Positions 1-9,072 of a stretch of DNA of 64,000 bases are shown here, in pieces. The notes beneath the pieces are model-generated. The model searched no databases. It was given only the letters and a program-made list of their open reading frames with translations, and was not told where the DNA came from. Positions within the stretch are counted from its first letter, which is position 1; every line of letters starts with the position of its first letter. This DNA is from Marivirga atlantica (GTDB lineage: Bacteria > Bacteroidota > Bacteroidia > Cytophagales > Cyclobacteriaceae): the NCBI RefSeq assembly GCF_016734805.1, contig NZ_JAERQG010000001.1:1-64000 (forward strand), written 5' to 3'. A program made the position numbers and the translations under genes.

Positions 1-120
1 ATTCGGGAGTGCAAAGGTAACCCCTTTTTTATCCCCCGCAATAACTATTTGCAAAGTTTTTAATGATTTTTTCTAGCAATATTAACTATACCCTAGTAAT
101 CAAGAAGTTATATAGTCGGG

Positions 121-630
121 TTATTTTTTCTTTTTGTAAATAGGCACGGTGCTGCATGGTTCACCATACATAATTGACGAAGCTACCGGCACTAAATGGT
201 TTGTGATTTCAGCAAAAGCAAACTCAGGATGTTTAAGATCTGAGCAACCTTTGATTACCAATTTTCCATTTTCATACTGTGAGACATCGATATTGGCTAT
301 ATTAAATCTAATAATTTCCTTTTCTAACTCAACATCATCTCCATAAATGGCCAATTTTACAATGCCTGATAGTTTGGATAAGACTAGCATGTAAGCCCAA
401 TTTGGAATTATGGCATCTGCCGAGCAAAAAACATTGACATAAGCATCCTTATACTCATCCCAGTTGGTTGACTTTATGTATTGACGGAAATCTTTTTCGC
501 GAAGTATCAACCCTTGAAAAAGTTGATCGGACAAATCGATTGATTTGCGGGCAGTTTGCTTATCTATCATCTCCTCTAAATCAATTGTGACTAAAGGACT
601 TTTTGCTACTTTATTAATTATCTCACTCAT
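121..630 (-). CDS. DUF2480 family protein
   Basis: A 169-residue soluble protein of unknown function. I recognise it as DUF2480, a family largely confined to Bacteroidota, from the N-terminal block MSEIINKVAKSPLVTIDLEE, the FQGLILREKDFR stretch (about residues 38-49) and the central FCSADAIIPNWAYM segment. It has no signal peptide or membrane helix and ends in a lysine run. It lies 3 bp downstream of tsaB on the same strand and is probably the last gene of that set. No hairpin terminator is visible in the 120 bases between its stop and the window edge. The family assignment is fairly secure; no function should be inferred. Confidence 0.8.
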   Translation of the reverse strand: MSEIINKVAKSPLVTIDLEEMIDKQTARKSIDLSDQLFQGLILREKDFRQYIKSTNWDEYKDAYVNVFCSADAIIPNWAYMLVLSKLSGIVKLAIYGDDVELEKEIIRFNIANIDVSQYENGKLVIKGCSDLKHPEFAFAEITNHLVPVASSIMYGEPCSTVPIYKKKK

Positions 631-633
631 CTC

Positions 634-1347
634 TTAACTTCTCAAATTAACAAACGGCTTTTTCTTCGACTTAGGTGAAAAAAATTCTTTCCCATAATTT
701 GGTTCAAAGTAGGCTAAGCTTTCAAACTCCTGTCTTTGAAATTTATTAAAAGCCAAATCACCCATAAATTTAGCCTTAGGGGTAACGCCCTCAATTATTT
801 TTAAGTTTCGTTTATCTTGATATAGTTCTGCTGCCTTTTCAGCTCCATTACCAAATAGGATAATCTCATCATTCTCGGAAAGAAGTTTATCAAAAGTGTC
901 TTCTTCCAGAATGAGGTTCCCCAACTTCTGAACTTCGGTTAAATCTGGTTCTAGATATTTATAGAACACTTCCATTCTTCTAGCATCTATCATTGGAACG
1001 AGGAGTTGACTCCTTCCTTCTAGTATGAACTTACTAACTTGTAAGGCCATTGCATCCAAAGAAGAAACACCTATTAAAGGAACATCAAGTGCAAAACAAA
1101 GCCCCTTTGCAGTACTCATCCCTATTCTTAAACCTGTATATGAGCCAGGACCATTAGACACGGCAACAGCTGAAATATCTTCCATTTGATAATCACCATG
1201 TAATAGTACCTGTTCAATAAGTTGAGTTAAAGAACCAGAATGACTTTTCTCCAGATATAAATCTGCCTCTGCTTTAATGATGCCATCCTCATGCAAGGCA
1301 ACTGAACATATGTAAGTTGAAGTATCTATGCTTAGTACTAAGCTCAT
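634..1347 (-). CDS. tsaB: tRNA threonylcarbamoyladenosine biosynthesis protein TsaB
   Basis: 237 residues. TsaB is the non-catalytic partner of TsaD in the cytoplasmic complex that transfers threonylcarbamoyl to A37 of ANN-decoding tRNAs. The N-terminus MSLVLSIDTSTYICSVALHE is the ASKHA-fold start of the family, and the SNGPGSYTGLRIGMSTAKG block (about residues 64-82) is its hallmark. Length fits the family (about 220-240). The start ATG overlaps the stop of the upstream exporter gene by 4 bp (ATGA), so the two are probably translationally coupled. Confidence 0.95.
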   Translation of the reverse strand: MSLVLSIDTSTYICSVALHEDGIIKAEADLYLEKSHSGSLTQLIEQVLLHGDYQMEDISAVAVSNGPGSYTGLRIGMSTAKGLCFALDVPLIGVSSLDAMALQVSKFILEGRSQLLVPMIDARRMEVFYKYLEPDLTEVQKLGNLILEEDTFDKLLSENDEIILFGNGAEKAAELYQDKRNLKIIEGVTPKAKFMGDLAFNKFQRQEFESLAYFEPNYGKEFFSPKSKKKPFVNLRS

Positions 1348-2156
1348 ATCAATTCAAAAATCTTTTTAACCATTACAATTAAAACAAAGCCTGCAAATAA
1401 ATAGCTTATTGTTGATGATGGTATTTTACGACTAAGCTTTACACCATAAGAGGCACTTATTAAGGTTCCTATAATAATCGGAACTGAGATACCAAAAACT
1501 AAGTAGCCAGCGCTAACCTGATCAACATCTGTTTCCGGGGTTTGAAATGCATTATAAATTACCATGCATAATGAAGTAATTACGATAACCCCTAGCGATA
1601 TAGCTTTAGCTTTTCTTATATCGAATTTTAAAACCTGATTAAGAAAAGGAATAATCACAATTCCACCACCAAGCCCTGATAATGCAGCCACTGTTCCAGA
1701 AAAAGTACCAGTTAATGTGAATACTCTTTTAGTTTTAGTTGTTTGTTCCACAAAACTACTTTGTCGTTTAGCATTTCTGAGTGTTGTAAATAGCATCACT
1801 AACATCAGAATAATAATAACTACATTAAATTCATCTTGTGCGTAGAATGATGTATTAACAACAAACTTTAACGTAAGCAGACCAGTAACTATCCCTGCTG
1901 AACTTATTATAAGAATTGCCTTATAATAAAATTCTTTGTTACGGATGTGGTTAAAGGTTGCAAAAGAGGCGGCAAAAAAGGTCCCCATTAACGAATTAGC
2001 AATTGTGAATTGAGCAATTTCCTGTTCTGGAATCCCAATATAGCTGAAAGCCATTGGCAGAAATAGCACATAGATTAAACCACCGCCAACTCCTAGAAGT
2101 CCTGAGATTAAACCTCCTAATACACCTGCCAGCAATAAGAGTAGATAAAACTCCAT
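1344..2156 (-). CDS. TauE/SafE family membrane transporter
   Basis: 270-residue polytopic membrane protein of the TauE/SafE (DUF81) family, whose members are thought to export sulfite, sulfoacetate or related anions; the substrate here is unknown. The glycine-rich repeat typical of the family appears in both halves: GGLISGLLGVGGGLIYV near residue 15 and ALSGLGGGIVIIPFL near residue 160. About eight hydrophobic segments are visible. The start codon overlaps the stop of the upstream S41 protease gene by 1 nt (TAATG) and the stop overlaps tsaB by 4 bp, so expression with both neighbours is likely although the functions look unrelated. Confidence 0.88.
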   Translation of the reverse strand: MEFYLLLLLAGVLGGLISGLLGVGGGLIYVLFLPMAFSYIGIPEQEIAQFTIANSLMGTFFAASFATFNHIRNKEFYYKAILIISSAGIVTGLLTLKFVVNTSFYAQDEFNVVIIILMLVMLFTTLRNAKRQSSFVEQTTKTKRVFTLTGTFSGTVAALSGLGGGIVIIPFLNQVLKFDIRKAKAISLGVIVITSLCMVIYNAFQTPETDVDQVSAGYLVFGISVPIIIGTLISASYGVKLSRKIPSSTISYLFAGFVLIVMVKKIFELI

Positions 2157-3814
2157 TATTTAGAAACTAATAAAGACTCATAAAAACCAGAATCATCAAG
2201 CACTCTAATAGCTTCATTAACTTCTTCATCTGTTTCAAATGATGATTGAATCATTCCTTGTCTTTTATGATACCTTGCCATTATTTCCTCCTTGAGTGCC
2301 TGGCGAATTTCATCTTGAAAAGCTTCAATGTCCTTTGCCTTATGTGCTTCTATTTCGGACTTTACAGAAGTAATCTCCTCTTCTAAGAAGTTGTAATATT
2401 TATCATTTTTCGCTTCCTCAATCAATTCTGCAATTGCTCTCTCGGTATCGGATTCATAATTGTAGTTTTTGCCTTCGAGCCAATTCTTAAATTCATTAAA
2501 TAGCTTGTCATCAACTTCAAAAGTTTTTGGGTCGGGAACTTCCTGCTGATGGCTATAATAATATTCAGTTGCAAAATTAAAAATGAAGCCATTTTTAATC
2601 AGCTGAATAGTGATAGGTGCATAGTTAAAACCCTGAACTTCTACATCTGGAGAAACACCTCCACCATCATACACTAGCCTGCCCGCAGCAGTTTGAAATT
2701 CACTTTTTAGTGAGTCTGGTATTTTACCCACGCTACCATCTTCATTTCTGTGGCTGTAATCTATTGCCTGAATACATCTTCCGCTTGGAATGTAATATTT
2801 AGCAGTGGTAAGTTTTAGCTGGCTGTTATAACTCAGTGGTCTGGTTGCCTGAACAAGACCTTTACCAAAACTTTTTTGACCAATCAACACACCCCTATCA
2901 TAATCCTGCATTACCCCTGCAACAATCTCAGAAGCTGAGGCACTTCCGTTGCTGATTAATACAGCTAGCGGAATGTGAATATCAACCGGATTTTTATTTG
3001 CGGTATACGTCTTGTTCCACTCCTCAATTTTACCTTTCGTACTTACAACCTCTTTCCCTTTAGGAATAAAAATATTCGAAACCTCAATAGCCTCATTCAA
3101 AAGCCCTCCAGGATTTCCTCTTAGATCAAGAATGATTTTTTTTGCTCCTTCTTCTTTTAAAGAAATTAATGCCGAACGTATCTCCGCTCCTGCTCCGTTT
3201 GAAAATTCAGTTAAACGGATGTAACCTACATCTTCACTCACCATACCTGAATAAGGTACACTCTCAATATTTATTCTATCTCGCTTTATGGTGAAGGATA
3301 AATCCTTTTTCTCACCTGTCCTTTTTATGGTGACGGAAAGAGCAGTACCTATCTGACCTTTTAAGAGCGTATTAACCTCATCTGTATCTAGGTCAGTGGT
3401 TTCCTTATTGTTGATTTCTAAAATTTCATCACCAATTTTTATACCCGCCTCTTCAGCAGGTGAGCCTTCAAAGGTCATTAAAACAACCGTTTTGCCATCG
3501 AACCTACCTACAGCTGTACCTATGCCCCCATATTGACCAGTCGACATAATTCGGTAATCTTCAATACGATCCTCAGGAATGTAGTTGGTGTAAGGATCAA
3601 GAGAATTAAGCATGGCATCTATTCCTATACCTAACAATTCGGAGGGATTGATTTCATCTACATAAAAAGTATTTAACTCCTTATACAGTGTAGTGAAAAT
3701 ATCTAGGTTTTTTATTATTTCGAAGTATCTGTCAGATAGCTTGGCTCGGAAAGAGAAAAGTGCGAAGACAGTTACAATCAAGAGACCAATACCAATTTTT
3801 CTCTGCAATTTCAT
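2156..3814 (-). CDS. S41 family C-terminal processing peptidase
   Basis: About 552 residues if started at the ATG at 3814; a TTG lies one codon earlier. CtpA/Tsp-type periplasmic serine protease. Order: N-terminal membrane anchor or uncleaved signal (about 8-24), S41 N-terminal helices, PDZ domain (about 95-175), then the catalytic core with DLRGNPGGLL near 231-240, the catalytic Ser inside GSASASE (near 292-296) and the general-base Lys in SFGKG (near 318). A charged, coiled-coil-like tail of about 130 residues follows. Such enzymes trim or degrade envelope proteins from the C-terminus. It lies 54 bp after rnpA and heads the tauE-tsaB-DUF2480 overlap chain. Confidence 0.92.
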   Translation of the reverse strand: MKLQRKIGIGLLIVTVFALFSFRAKLSDRYFEIIKNLDIFTTLYKELNTFYVDEINPSELLGIGIDAMLNSLDPYTNYIPEDRIEDYRIMSTGQYGGIGTAVGRFDGKTVVLMTFEGSPAEEAGIKIGDEILEINNKETTDLDTDEVNTLLKGQIGTALSVTIKRTGEKKDLSFTIKRDRINIESVPYSGMVSEDVGYIRLTEFSNGAGAEIRSALISLKEEGAKKIILDLRGNPGGLLNEAIEVSNIFIPKGKEVVSTKGKIEEWNKTYTANKNPVDIHIPLAVLISNGSASASEIVAGVMQDYDRGVLIGQKSFGKGLVQATRPLSYNSQLKLTTAKYYIPSGRCIQAIDYSHRNEDGSVGKIPDSLKSEFQTAAGRLVYDGGGVSPDVEVQGFNYAPITIQLIKNGFIFNFATEYYYSHQQEVPDPKTFEVDDKLFNEFKNWLEGKNYNYESDTERAIAELIEEAKNDKYYNFLEEEITSVKSEIEAHKAKDIEAFQDEIRQALKEEIMARYHKRQGMIQSSFETDEEVNEAIRVLDDSGFYESLLVSK

Positions 3815-3868
3815 CAAGTGTATTTCTTTTTATTTAGCCCTTCAGAAGGTTAACGCAAGAAGGACGAA

Positions 3869-4285
3869 TCAATTATCAAGGTTTTGCTTCAAACGACCAA
3901 GCGTAGCAATTAGTTTTTTGCTAATTACCGACTGAGGCAAAATTTTATCAGCAGTGTAAATATAAGCAATGTGAAATGTTTTGTTAACTTCCTCGGGAGA
4001 TATGATTGCTTTATTTAGGCGATAGGCCTCTCGAACTCTTCGTTTGACAGAGTTTCGGTCAACAGCTCTTTTAAATTTCCTTTTAGGAACGGAAATTAAA
4101 ATTTTGTGCTTGCTAACAGAATCTGAGCTGTTTGACTGTACTGCCCATATAACTTTGAATGGGTACAAATAAAAAGAGGAGCCCTCGGAAAAGAGCTCCT
4201 GAATGAGTTTTTTACTCTTAAGACGTTCTTCTTTTTTAAAAGAAAAAGGGTGTTTGCTTAAGTTGTCTGAACTAGCTGCAGACAT
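3869..4285 (-). CDS. rnpA: ribonuclease P protein component
   Basis: 138-residue basic protein, the protein subunit of RNase P, which helps the RNA subunit bind pre-tRNA leaders. The RNR motif RNSVKRRVREAYR (residues 77-89) and the N-terminal block FSFKKEERLKSKK are diagnostic. It lies directly after rpmH, the conserved rpmH-rnpA order of nearly all bacteria. It is slightly longer than the usual 115-125 residues because of a serine-rich insertion near 51-58. Confidence 0.95.
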   Translation of the reverse strand: MSAASSDNLSKHPFSFKKEERLKSKKLIQELFSEGSSFYLYPFKVIWAVQSNSSDSVSKHKILISVPKRKFKRAVDRNSVKRRVREAYRLNKAIISPEEVNKTFHIAYIYTADKILPQSVISKKLIATLGRLKQNLDN

Positions 4286-4304
4286 CTAATCAAAGACCGA
4301 AGCC

Positions 4305-4466
4305 TTATTTTCTATGCTTTCCTTTTTCGTCAGAAACAGTAAGCTTGTGACGACCTTTAGCCCTTCTTCTTGCTAAAACTGATCTGCCATTAACTGACTC
4401 CATTCTTGCTCTGAAGCCATGCTTATTTTTTCTCTTTCTCTGCGAAGGCTGAAATGTACGTTTCAT
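4305..4466 (-). CDS. rpmH: 50S ribosomal protein L34
   Basis: 53-residue, strongly basic protein read from the reverse strand. It begins [20 protein letters not shown] and contains the family signature (FRARM, then [13 protein letters not shown]), so identification is unambiguous. The C-terminal tail after GRHKLTVS is a few residues longer than the E. coli form, as in other Bacteroidota. It sits 19 bp upstream of rnpA in the classical rpmH-rnpA pair and has a good promoter at 4616-4647. Confidence 0.97.
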   Translation of the reverse strand: MKRTFQPSQRKRKNKHGFRARMESVNGRSVLARRRAKGRHKLTVSDEKGKHRK

Positions 4467-4785
4467 ATCTTTCTTATTTATTAAATGCTTTATGAATCCT
4501 TAAAAGCCATTATGCCCTTTAGAGGCATTTATTCGGCCTAAAATCGGAACTCATAAAATTTAAAATTTCAATTTATTCCGTTTCCTTAAAGCTTCTGACT
4601 TTTCTTTAAGGGCTGCAAATTTAATTAGTTTAATCAGAATTGCCAAATGTTAATTAAAATGTTTGCCAATAAATTATTCTACTCTCTTTCAGCTAATTAA
4701 CTCATGAGTAGTTAACTTGCCTGTTCTGATTAAACTTTTTGTATTACAAAGTGTAAATATAAGGCTTAAAACTTAATATTTTTAA
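4467..4785. other. intergenic region between divergent rpmH and M61 genes
   Basis: A 319-bp AT-rich gap between divergently transcribed genes. It holds the rpmH promoter (4616-4647). I see no convincing promoter for the M61 gene, no small ORF, no RNA gene and no DnaA-box cluster, although rpmH-rnpA adjoins oriC in many other phyla. Confidence 0.6.
4616..4647 (-). promoter_or_regulatory. Bacteroidota-type promoter for rpmH-rnpA
   Basis: On the minus strand a TTTG (-33 element, plus-strand 4644-4647) is followed after exactly 20 nt by TAAATTTG (-7 element TAnnTTTG, 4616-4623). This matches the primary sigma consensus known from Bacteroidota. Transcription would start near 4611, giving a leader of about 145 nt before rpmH. 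Confidence 0.7.
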
Positions 4786-6519
4786 ATGACTACCAAATAC
4801 TACTTTAGCCAGAAATATCCACATAGTGAATTTTTACAGGTTCGTTCTCACTTTAACCTTAGCTCACAGGCAGACGAAACGCTAGTATTTCTTCCTGCAT
4901 GGCGACCTGGCAGATATCAATTAGGTAATTTCTCTAAATACGTTCGCTCTCTTACAGCACACGATAATGATGGCAGACAGATTAAGTCTACTAAAGTAAG
5001 CAAGGACAGCTGGGCTATAGAAACCAAAGGATTAGAACAGTTTGAGGTGCGATATGAATTTTATATACATATTATAGATGGCGGAAGCACTTTTGTAGAT
5101 GAGGATATTTGGTATTTAAACTTCATAAACTGCACTCTATATACGCATGAGAGCATAAATGATAAGTGTGAAGTACATCTAACAATACCAGATAACTGGA
5201 CTATAGCAAGTAGCTTAAAGAAAACAGGCAAGGTACTAGAAGCTAAAAATTTCTATGAGTTAGTCGATAGCCCTGTAATTGCAGCAAAATCACTTCAACA
5301 TCTCAAGTATTCTATTGACAATACCAATTTTCATCTTTGGTTCCATGGCAATGTTGACTTAACAAATAATAGCAATCAGATAGTAAAAGACTTTAAGAAA
5401 TTTACCCATGAACAATTAGAAATGATGGAGGAAATGGAAACCGAAGATTACCACTTCCTTTTTCAAATATTACCACATAAAGCCTATCATGGTGTTGAAC
5501 ATTTGAGTAGTACTTCAATCATATTAGGGCCTGACAATGAATTCGAAACTCAAGATTTGTATGACAATTTCTTAGGTATTAGTTCGCACGAATTATTCCA
5601 CTACTGGAACATCATTCGGATTAGGCCTAAAGAGATGTTTCCTTATAATTTTCAAACTGAGAATTACTTTACCACTGGTTATATAGCTGAAGGTGTAACC
5701 ACTTACTATGGTGATCTTTTTTTAGTCCGTAGTAAGGTTAAAAGTGTAAAATGGTATTTAGATGAGCTTAATAAACTACTGAAAAGGCACTTCGAGAACT
5801 ACGGTAGATTCAACAGCTCAGTAGCAGAGTCATCTCAAGATTTATGGGTTGATGGATATGAAGCAGGCACTCCACACAGAAAAGTATCCATCTATGTAAA
5901 AGGAGCAATAATAGCCCTCCTATTGGATTTAAAAATAATGTTAGCAACTAATGGCGATAAGTGCCTTGAAGATGTTATAAAAGGATTATGGAAGAATTAC
6001 TACAAGAAAGGATTAGGCTACAGCCCAGAAGATTATTTGACAATGGCTGAAGAAGTTATAAGACATTCTTTAGACACCTACGCAGATAAGTATATTTATG
6101 GTACTGAACCTATAGAAAACGAGTTAAAAGAGCTTATTAACCATTTTGGTTTTGACCTTATCCCTACACCCAATGAAAACATATTAAACAGAAAGCTTGG
6201 TATAAAATACAACCTGGAAAACGATAGAATTAAAATAATCTCTTATGCTCCTGATAGCCCCGCAGAAAAGAATTTAAGGATTGGAGATGAAATTATTAGT
6301 ATAGATGGCCATGCTGTTTCCAATGGAATAGATTCATGCTTGAATATCGAAAACGGTTTAAATTTAACCTTATGGCGTAAATCAAGACTAAAACAGATCG
6401 TTATTGAGAAAAAAGAAATCTTAGAGAAGAATAATTTTTACGGCTCTTTGGAGATTAAGGAGAGAAAAGAAAGATCTAAAAATGAAAATAGCTTAAGGAA
6501 AAAATGGTTGAAAAACTAA
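4786..6519 (+). CDS. M61 family metallopeptidase with C-terminal PDZ domain
   Basis: 577 residues, glycyl-aminopeptidase-like (M61). An N-terminal beta-rich domain (about 1-190) precedes the thermolysin-like core. The zinc motif HELFH is at 268-272 and the third ligand Glu lies in YIAEGVTTYYGD (Glu about 302). The family block GVEHLSST is at about 236-243. A PDZ domain follows (about 478-545, with APDSPAEKNLRIGDEIISI). No signal peptide is apparent, so a cytoplasmic location is likely. Bacteroidota usually carry several M61 paralogues with poorly defined substrates. A strong hairpin terminator follows. Confidence 0.9.
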   Translation: MTTKYYFSQKYPHSEFLQVRSHFNLSSQADETLVFLPAWRPGRYQLGNFSKYVRSLTAHDNDGRQIKSTKVSKDSWAIETKGLEQFEVRYEFYIHIIDGGSTFVDEDIWYLNFINCTLYTHESINDKCEVHLTIPDNWTIASSLKKTGKVLEAKNFYELVDSPVIAAKSLQHLKYSIDNTNFHLWFHGNVDLTNNSNQIVKDFKKFTHEQLEMMEEMETEDYHFLFQILPHKAYHGVEHLSSTSIILGPDNEFETQDLYDNFLGISSHELFHYWNIIRIRPKEMFPYNFQTENYFTTGYIAEGVTTYYGDLFLVRSKVKSVKWYLDELNKLLKRHFENYGRFNSSVAESSQDLWVDGYEAGTPHRKVSIYVKGAIIALLLDLKIMLATNGDKCLEDVIKGLWKNYYKKGLGYSPEDYLTMAEEVIRHSLDTYADKYIYGTEPIENELKELINHFGFDLIPTPNENILNRKLGIKYNLENDRIKIISYAPDSPAEKNLRIGDEIISIDGHAVSNGIDSCLNIENGLNLTLWRKSRLKQIVIEKKEILEKNNFYGSLEIKERKERSKNENSLRKKWLKN

Positions 6520-6535
6520 ATAGCTTATAAAAAGT

Positions 6536-6561
6536 GAAAGGCAGCTCCCCAGCTGCCTTTC
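6536..6561 (+). terminator. hairpin terminator after the M61 peptidase gene
   Basis: Perfect 11-bp stem GAAAGGCAGCT / AGCTGCCTTTC with a CCCC loop, starting 16 bp after the M61 stop. The following T-tract is weak (TATTTC). Confidence 0.7.
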
Positions 6562-6732
6562 TATTTCAACCAAAACCTTACAAAGTCATTGACTTATATA
6601 AGATATTGTAAACATAATAGATTTTTTAAGATGTTGCAACAGTTATTCTACAAATAACTCACAATAAGGTATATATAGTCGTTCTTTAAAGGTTAATAGA
6701 AAGTATTTCATCAAATAGTATGAACAGTCAAT

Positions 6733-6769
6733 AAAAAAATAGCCTTGATCATATAATACAACCAAGGCT
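6733..6769 (-). terminator. rho-independent terminator of the fad operon
   Basis: On the minus strand AGCCTTG, a 15-nt loop and CAAGGCT are followed by a run of seven T, located just past the fadE stop. It ends the marR-fadNAE transcript. Confidence 0.75.
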
Positions 6770-6794
6770 AAATGAACGGAGTTTATTAACCTAA

Positions 6795-8600
6795 TTAAAT
6801 TTCAATACTCTTTTTCTCTAATACTGCATCTGCTATAGAACGTCTGATTTCTTTCAGGTTAGCAGGCTCAATTTTAGTAAAGCGCTTAAGCCCTAATAAC
6901 ATCATGCGTTGCTCATCTCCTTCCGCAAATGCATAGATCGCTTCTTTACCTGCCTTATTAGCTACTTCAGCAGCTCTGTGCATGTAAAGCTTCGTCATAT
7001 TAATTTGTTGCTCGCATGCAGCTTCTCCCTTTTGAGAAACTAACTTTTCAGTTCTCAACATAGCAGATTCTGCAGCATAAACTTCAATTAACATGTCAGC
7101 AAGATTCATTAAGATTTCCTGCTCGTTTGATAGTTTCTGCATGTATTTTTGTACGGCAGCTCCAGAAATCATTAAACCTGCTTTCTTAAGATTAGCAATT
7201 AATTTCTTCTCTTTAACAAATAGACCGTCTTCTTCTTGCGCACCAAAATCAGGGATTGATGTCAACTCCTTCTGTACATTCATAGCAGGAGTCATAAGGT
7301 CTAACTTACCTTTCATGGCTCTCTTTAATAGCATGTCAATCGTTAACATTCTATTAATTTCGTTAGTACCTTCAAATATTCTATTGATACGTGCATCTCT
7401 GTACGCTCTGTCCATAGGAGCATCAGCAGAGAAACCCATACCACCGTAAGTTTGAACACCTTCGTCTACTACGTAATCCAATACTTCAGAACCATGAACT
7501 TTCATGATAGCACATTCAATAGCAAACTCTTCAACTGATTTAAGTTTTGCTTCTGCCTCAGGCATACCATCAGCCACCATTGCTGCATATGCATCATCAA
7601 TATTTTGACCTGCTCTGTAGGCCGCAGATTCTGAAACGAAAGTTCTCGTTGCCATTTCAGCTAGCTTATGTTTAATAGCTCCGAAATTACCTATTGAGGT
7701 TCCAAACTGCTTTCTTTCAGTGGCATATTGAGCAGCATTGGCAATTACACCTTTACAAGCACCTATTGTAGAAGCGGCTAACTTAATTCTACCAATATTC
7801 AAGATATTAACAGCTATTTTAAAGCCATTTTCTCTTTCTGACAACATGTTCTCAACCGGAACCTTTGTATCATTAAAGAATACTTGACGAGTTGAAGAGC
7901 CCTTAATACCCATCTTAGCTTCTTCTTCATTCATCGTTACACCACCATGCTCTTTTTCTACGATGAATGCCGTAAGATTCTTATCATCATCAATTTTTGC
8001 AAAAACGATAAATACATCGGCAAACCCACCATTGGTGATCCACATTTTCTGACCGTTGATCAAGTAATGCTTACCATCGTCAGTCAATTTGGCTTTTGTT
8101 TTACCGCTGTTTGCATCTGATCCTGAATCAGGTTCAGTTAAGCAATAAGAAGCTTTCCACTCACCAGTAGCTAATTTTGGTAAATATTTTTGTTTCTGCT
8201 CATCATTACCGTAATAAAGAATAGGCAAGGTACCGATACCAGTGTGTGCCGATAATGCCACTGCAAATGAATGCCCTGCACCAATAACCTCGGCTACTAA
8301 CATTGAGGTATTGAAATCCATACCAAAGCCACCGTATTGTTCTGGTACTGAAGTACCTAAAAGACCTAGCTCACCAGACTTATCCATCAGAGATGGCATT
8401 AAATCAGGATTACCTTTAACATCATCTATTTCATCTAATCTTGGATAAACTTCTTGCTCTAAGAAGTCTTTACAAGTTTGAGCAATCATTTTTTGCTCCT
8501 CAGTCCACTCTTCAGGAGTGAAAACGTCTTGTGCATTTGTTTCTTTAATAAGAAACTCACCACCCATAGTGGCTAATTTTTTATCTGTTGCTGTTGACAT
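6795..8600 (-). CDS. fadE: acyl-CoA dehydrogenase (FadE type)
   Basis: 601-residue flavoprotein catalysing the first, alpha-beta dehydrogenation step of fatty-acid beta-oxidation. The core ACAD fold covers about 30-420: CLTEPDSGSDANS, KMWITNGGFADVFIVFAK (FAD-binding middle domain) and the C-terminal YRDARINRIFEGTNEINRML block carrying the usual catalytic glutamate. A helical extension of about 170 residues follows, as in VLCAD/ACAD9-like bacterial enzymes. Together with fadN and fadA it reproduces the fadN-fadA-fadE order of Bacillus subtilis. A four-helix-bundle gene interrupts the run upstream. Confidence 0.93.
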   Translation of the reverse strand: MSTATDKKLATMGGEFLIKETNAQDVFTPEEWTEEQKMIAQTCKDFLEQEVYPRLDEIDDVKGNPDLMPSLMDKSGELGLLGTSVPEQYGGFGMDFNTSMLVAEVIGAGHSFAVALSAHTGIGTLPILYYGNDEQKQKYLPKLATGEWKASYCLTEPDSGSDANSGKTKAKLTDDGKHYLINGQKMWITNGGFADVFIVFAKIDDDKNLTAFIVEKEHGGVTMNEEEAKMGIKGSSTRQVFFNDTKVPVENMLSERENGFKIAVNILNIGRIKLAASTIGACKGVIANAAQYATERKQFGTSIGNFGAIKHKLAEMATRTFVSESAAYRAGQNIDDAYAAMVADGMPEAEAKLKSVEEFAIECAIMKVHGSEVLDYVVDEGVQTYGGMGFSADAPMDRAYRDARINRIFEGTNEINRMLTIDMLLKRAMKGKLDLMTPAMNVQKELTSIPDFGAQEEDGLFVKEKKLIANLKKAGLMISGAAVQKYMQKLSNEQEILMNLADMLIEVYAAESAMLRTEKLVSQKGEAACEQQINMTKLYMHRAAEVANKAGKEAIYAFAEGDEQRMMLLGLKRFTKIEPANLKEIRRSIADAVLEKKSIEI

Positions 8601-8610
8601 AATATTATAT

Positions 8611-8650
8611 TTTAGTAGTTAGTATCTAGTACCTAGATTTTAGTATTTAA
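8611..8650. repeat. left arm of imperfect inverted repeat around the four-helix gene
   Basis: This arm carries AGTAGTTAGTATC and, after a variable stretch, TTTAGTATTT. The reverse complement of 9027-9064 reads AGTAGCTAGTATC then TTTAGTATTT. The two arms enclose only the four-helix-bundle gene. Confidence 0.65.
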
Positions 8651-8654
8651 AAAT

Positions 8655-9005
8655 TTATCTCATACTGTTTTTCAACCCAAGAATCATTCTTTGCACTTCT
8701 TGAATTGATGCATTAACACGGTCAAATTCGGTTTTATCTACCATCTCAAGGTCGAAAAGTAGAATTACCTGAGTCTCTAATTCAAATGCTGATCCCAACG
8801 TGATATCTAAAAATCTGTTGAAATCTTTTTTCGTTTCTCTTCCTGCTCCTTCTGCAATATTTGAAGGAATAGAAATTACGCAGCGTTTAATTTGAGCGAC
8901 CAATCCGTATTTTTCATCGGAATTAAGCTGTTTCAAAAAATCATATACCTCTTTTACTAGCGCTCTTGATTTTTGCCAAACCTTTAATTCCTTATAATTA
9001 TGCAT
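8655..9005 (-). CDS. four helix bundle protein (23S rRNA-IVP/S23 family)
   Basis: 116 residues from MHNYKELKVWQKSRALVKEV. The start at 9005 is preferred over an upstream in-frame codon because CTAAGGACG just before it is a clear ribosome-binding site. The VWQKS block, the ISIPSNIAEGAGR motif (near 55-67) and the four predicted helices identify the family first known from ORFs in intervening sequences of 23S rRNA genes. Function is unknown. It is inserted between fadA and fadE and bounded by imperfect inverted repeats, which suggests a mobile or once-mobile unit and not a beta-oxidation gene. Confidence 0.88.
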   Translation of the reverse strand: MHNYKELKVWQKSRALVKEVYDFLKQLNSDEKYGLVAQIKRCVISIPSNIAEGAGRETKKDFNRFLDITLGSAFELETQVILLFDLEMVDKTEFDRVNASIQEVQRMILGLKNSMR

Positions 9006-9026
9006 CGTCCTTAGAAAAACAGTGGC

Positions 9027-9064
9027 TAGTAACAAATACTAAATACCTGATACTAGCTACTTTA
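9027..9064. repeat. right arm of imperfect inverted repeat around the four-helix gene
   Basis: Read on the minus strand it gives AAGTAGCTAGTATC and TTTAGTATTT, matching the arm at 8611-8650. It ends about 10 bp from the fadA stop codon. Confidence 0.65.
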
Positions 9065-9072
9065 TTCTGTAT

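Noticed and set aside
4467-4785. oriC next to rpmH-rnpA
   Set aside because: Position is classic in other phyla, but no DnaA-box cluster is present in this gap.
7093-7449. 118-codon plus-strand frame inside fadE
   Set aside because: Lies entirely within fadE on the opposite strand and its translation has no family features; a codon-bias artefact.
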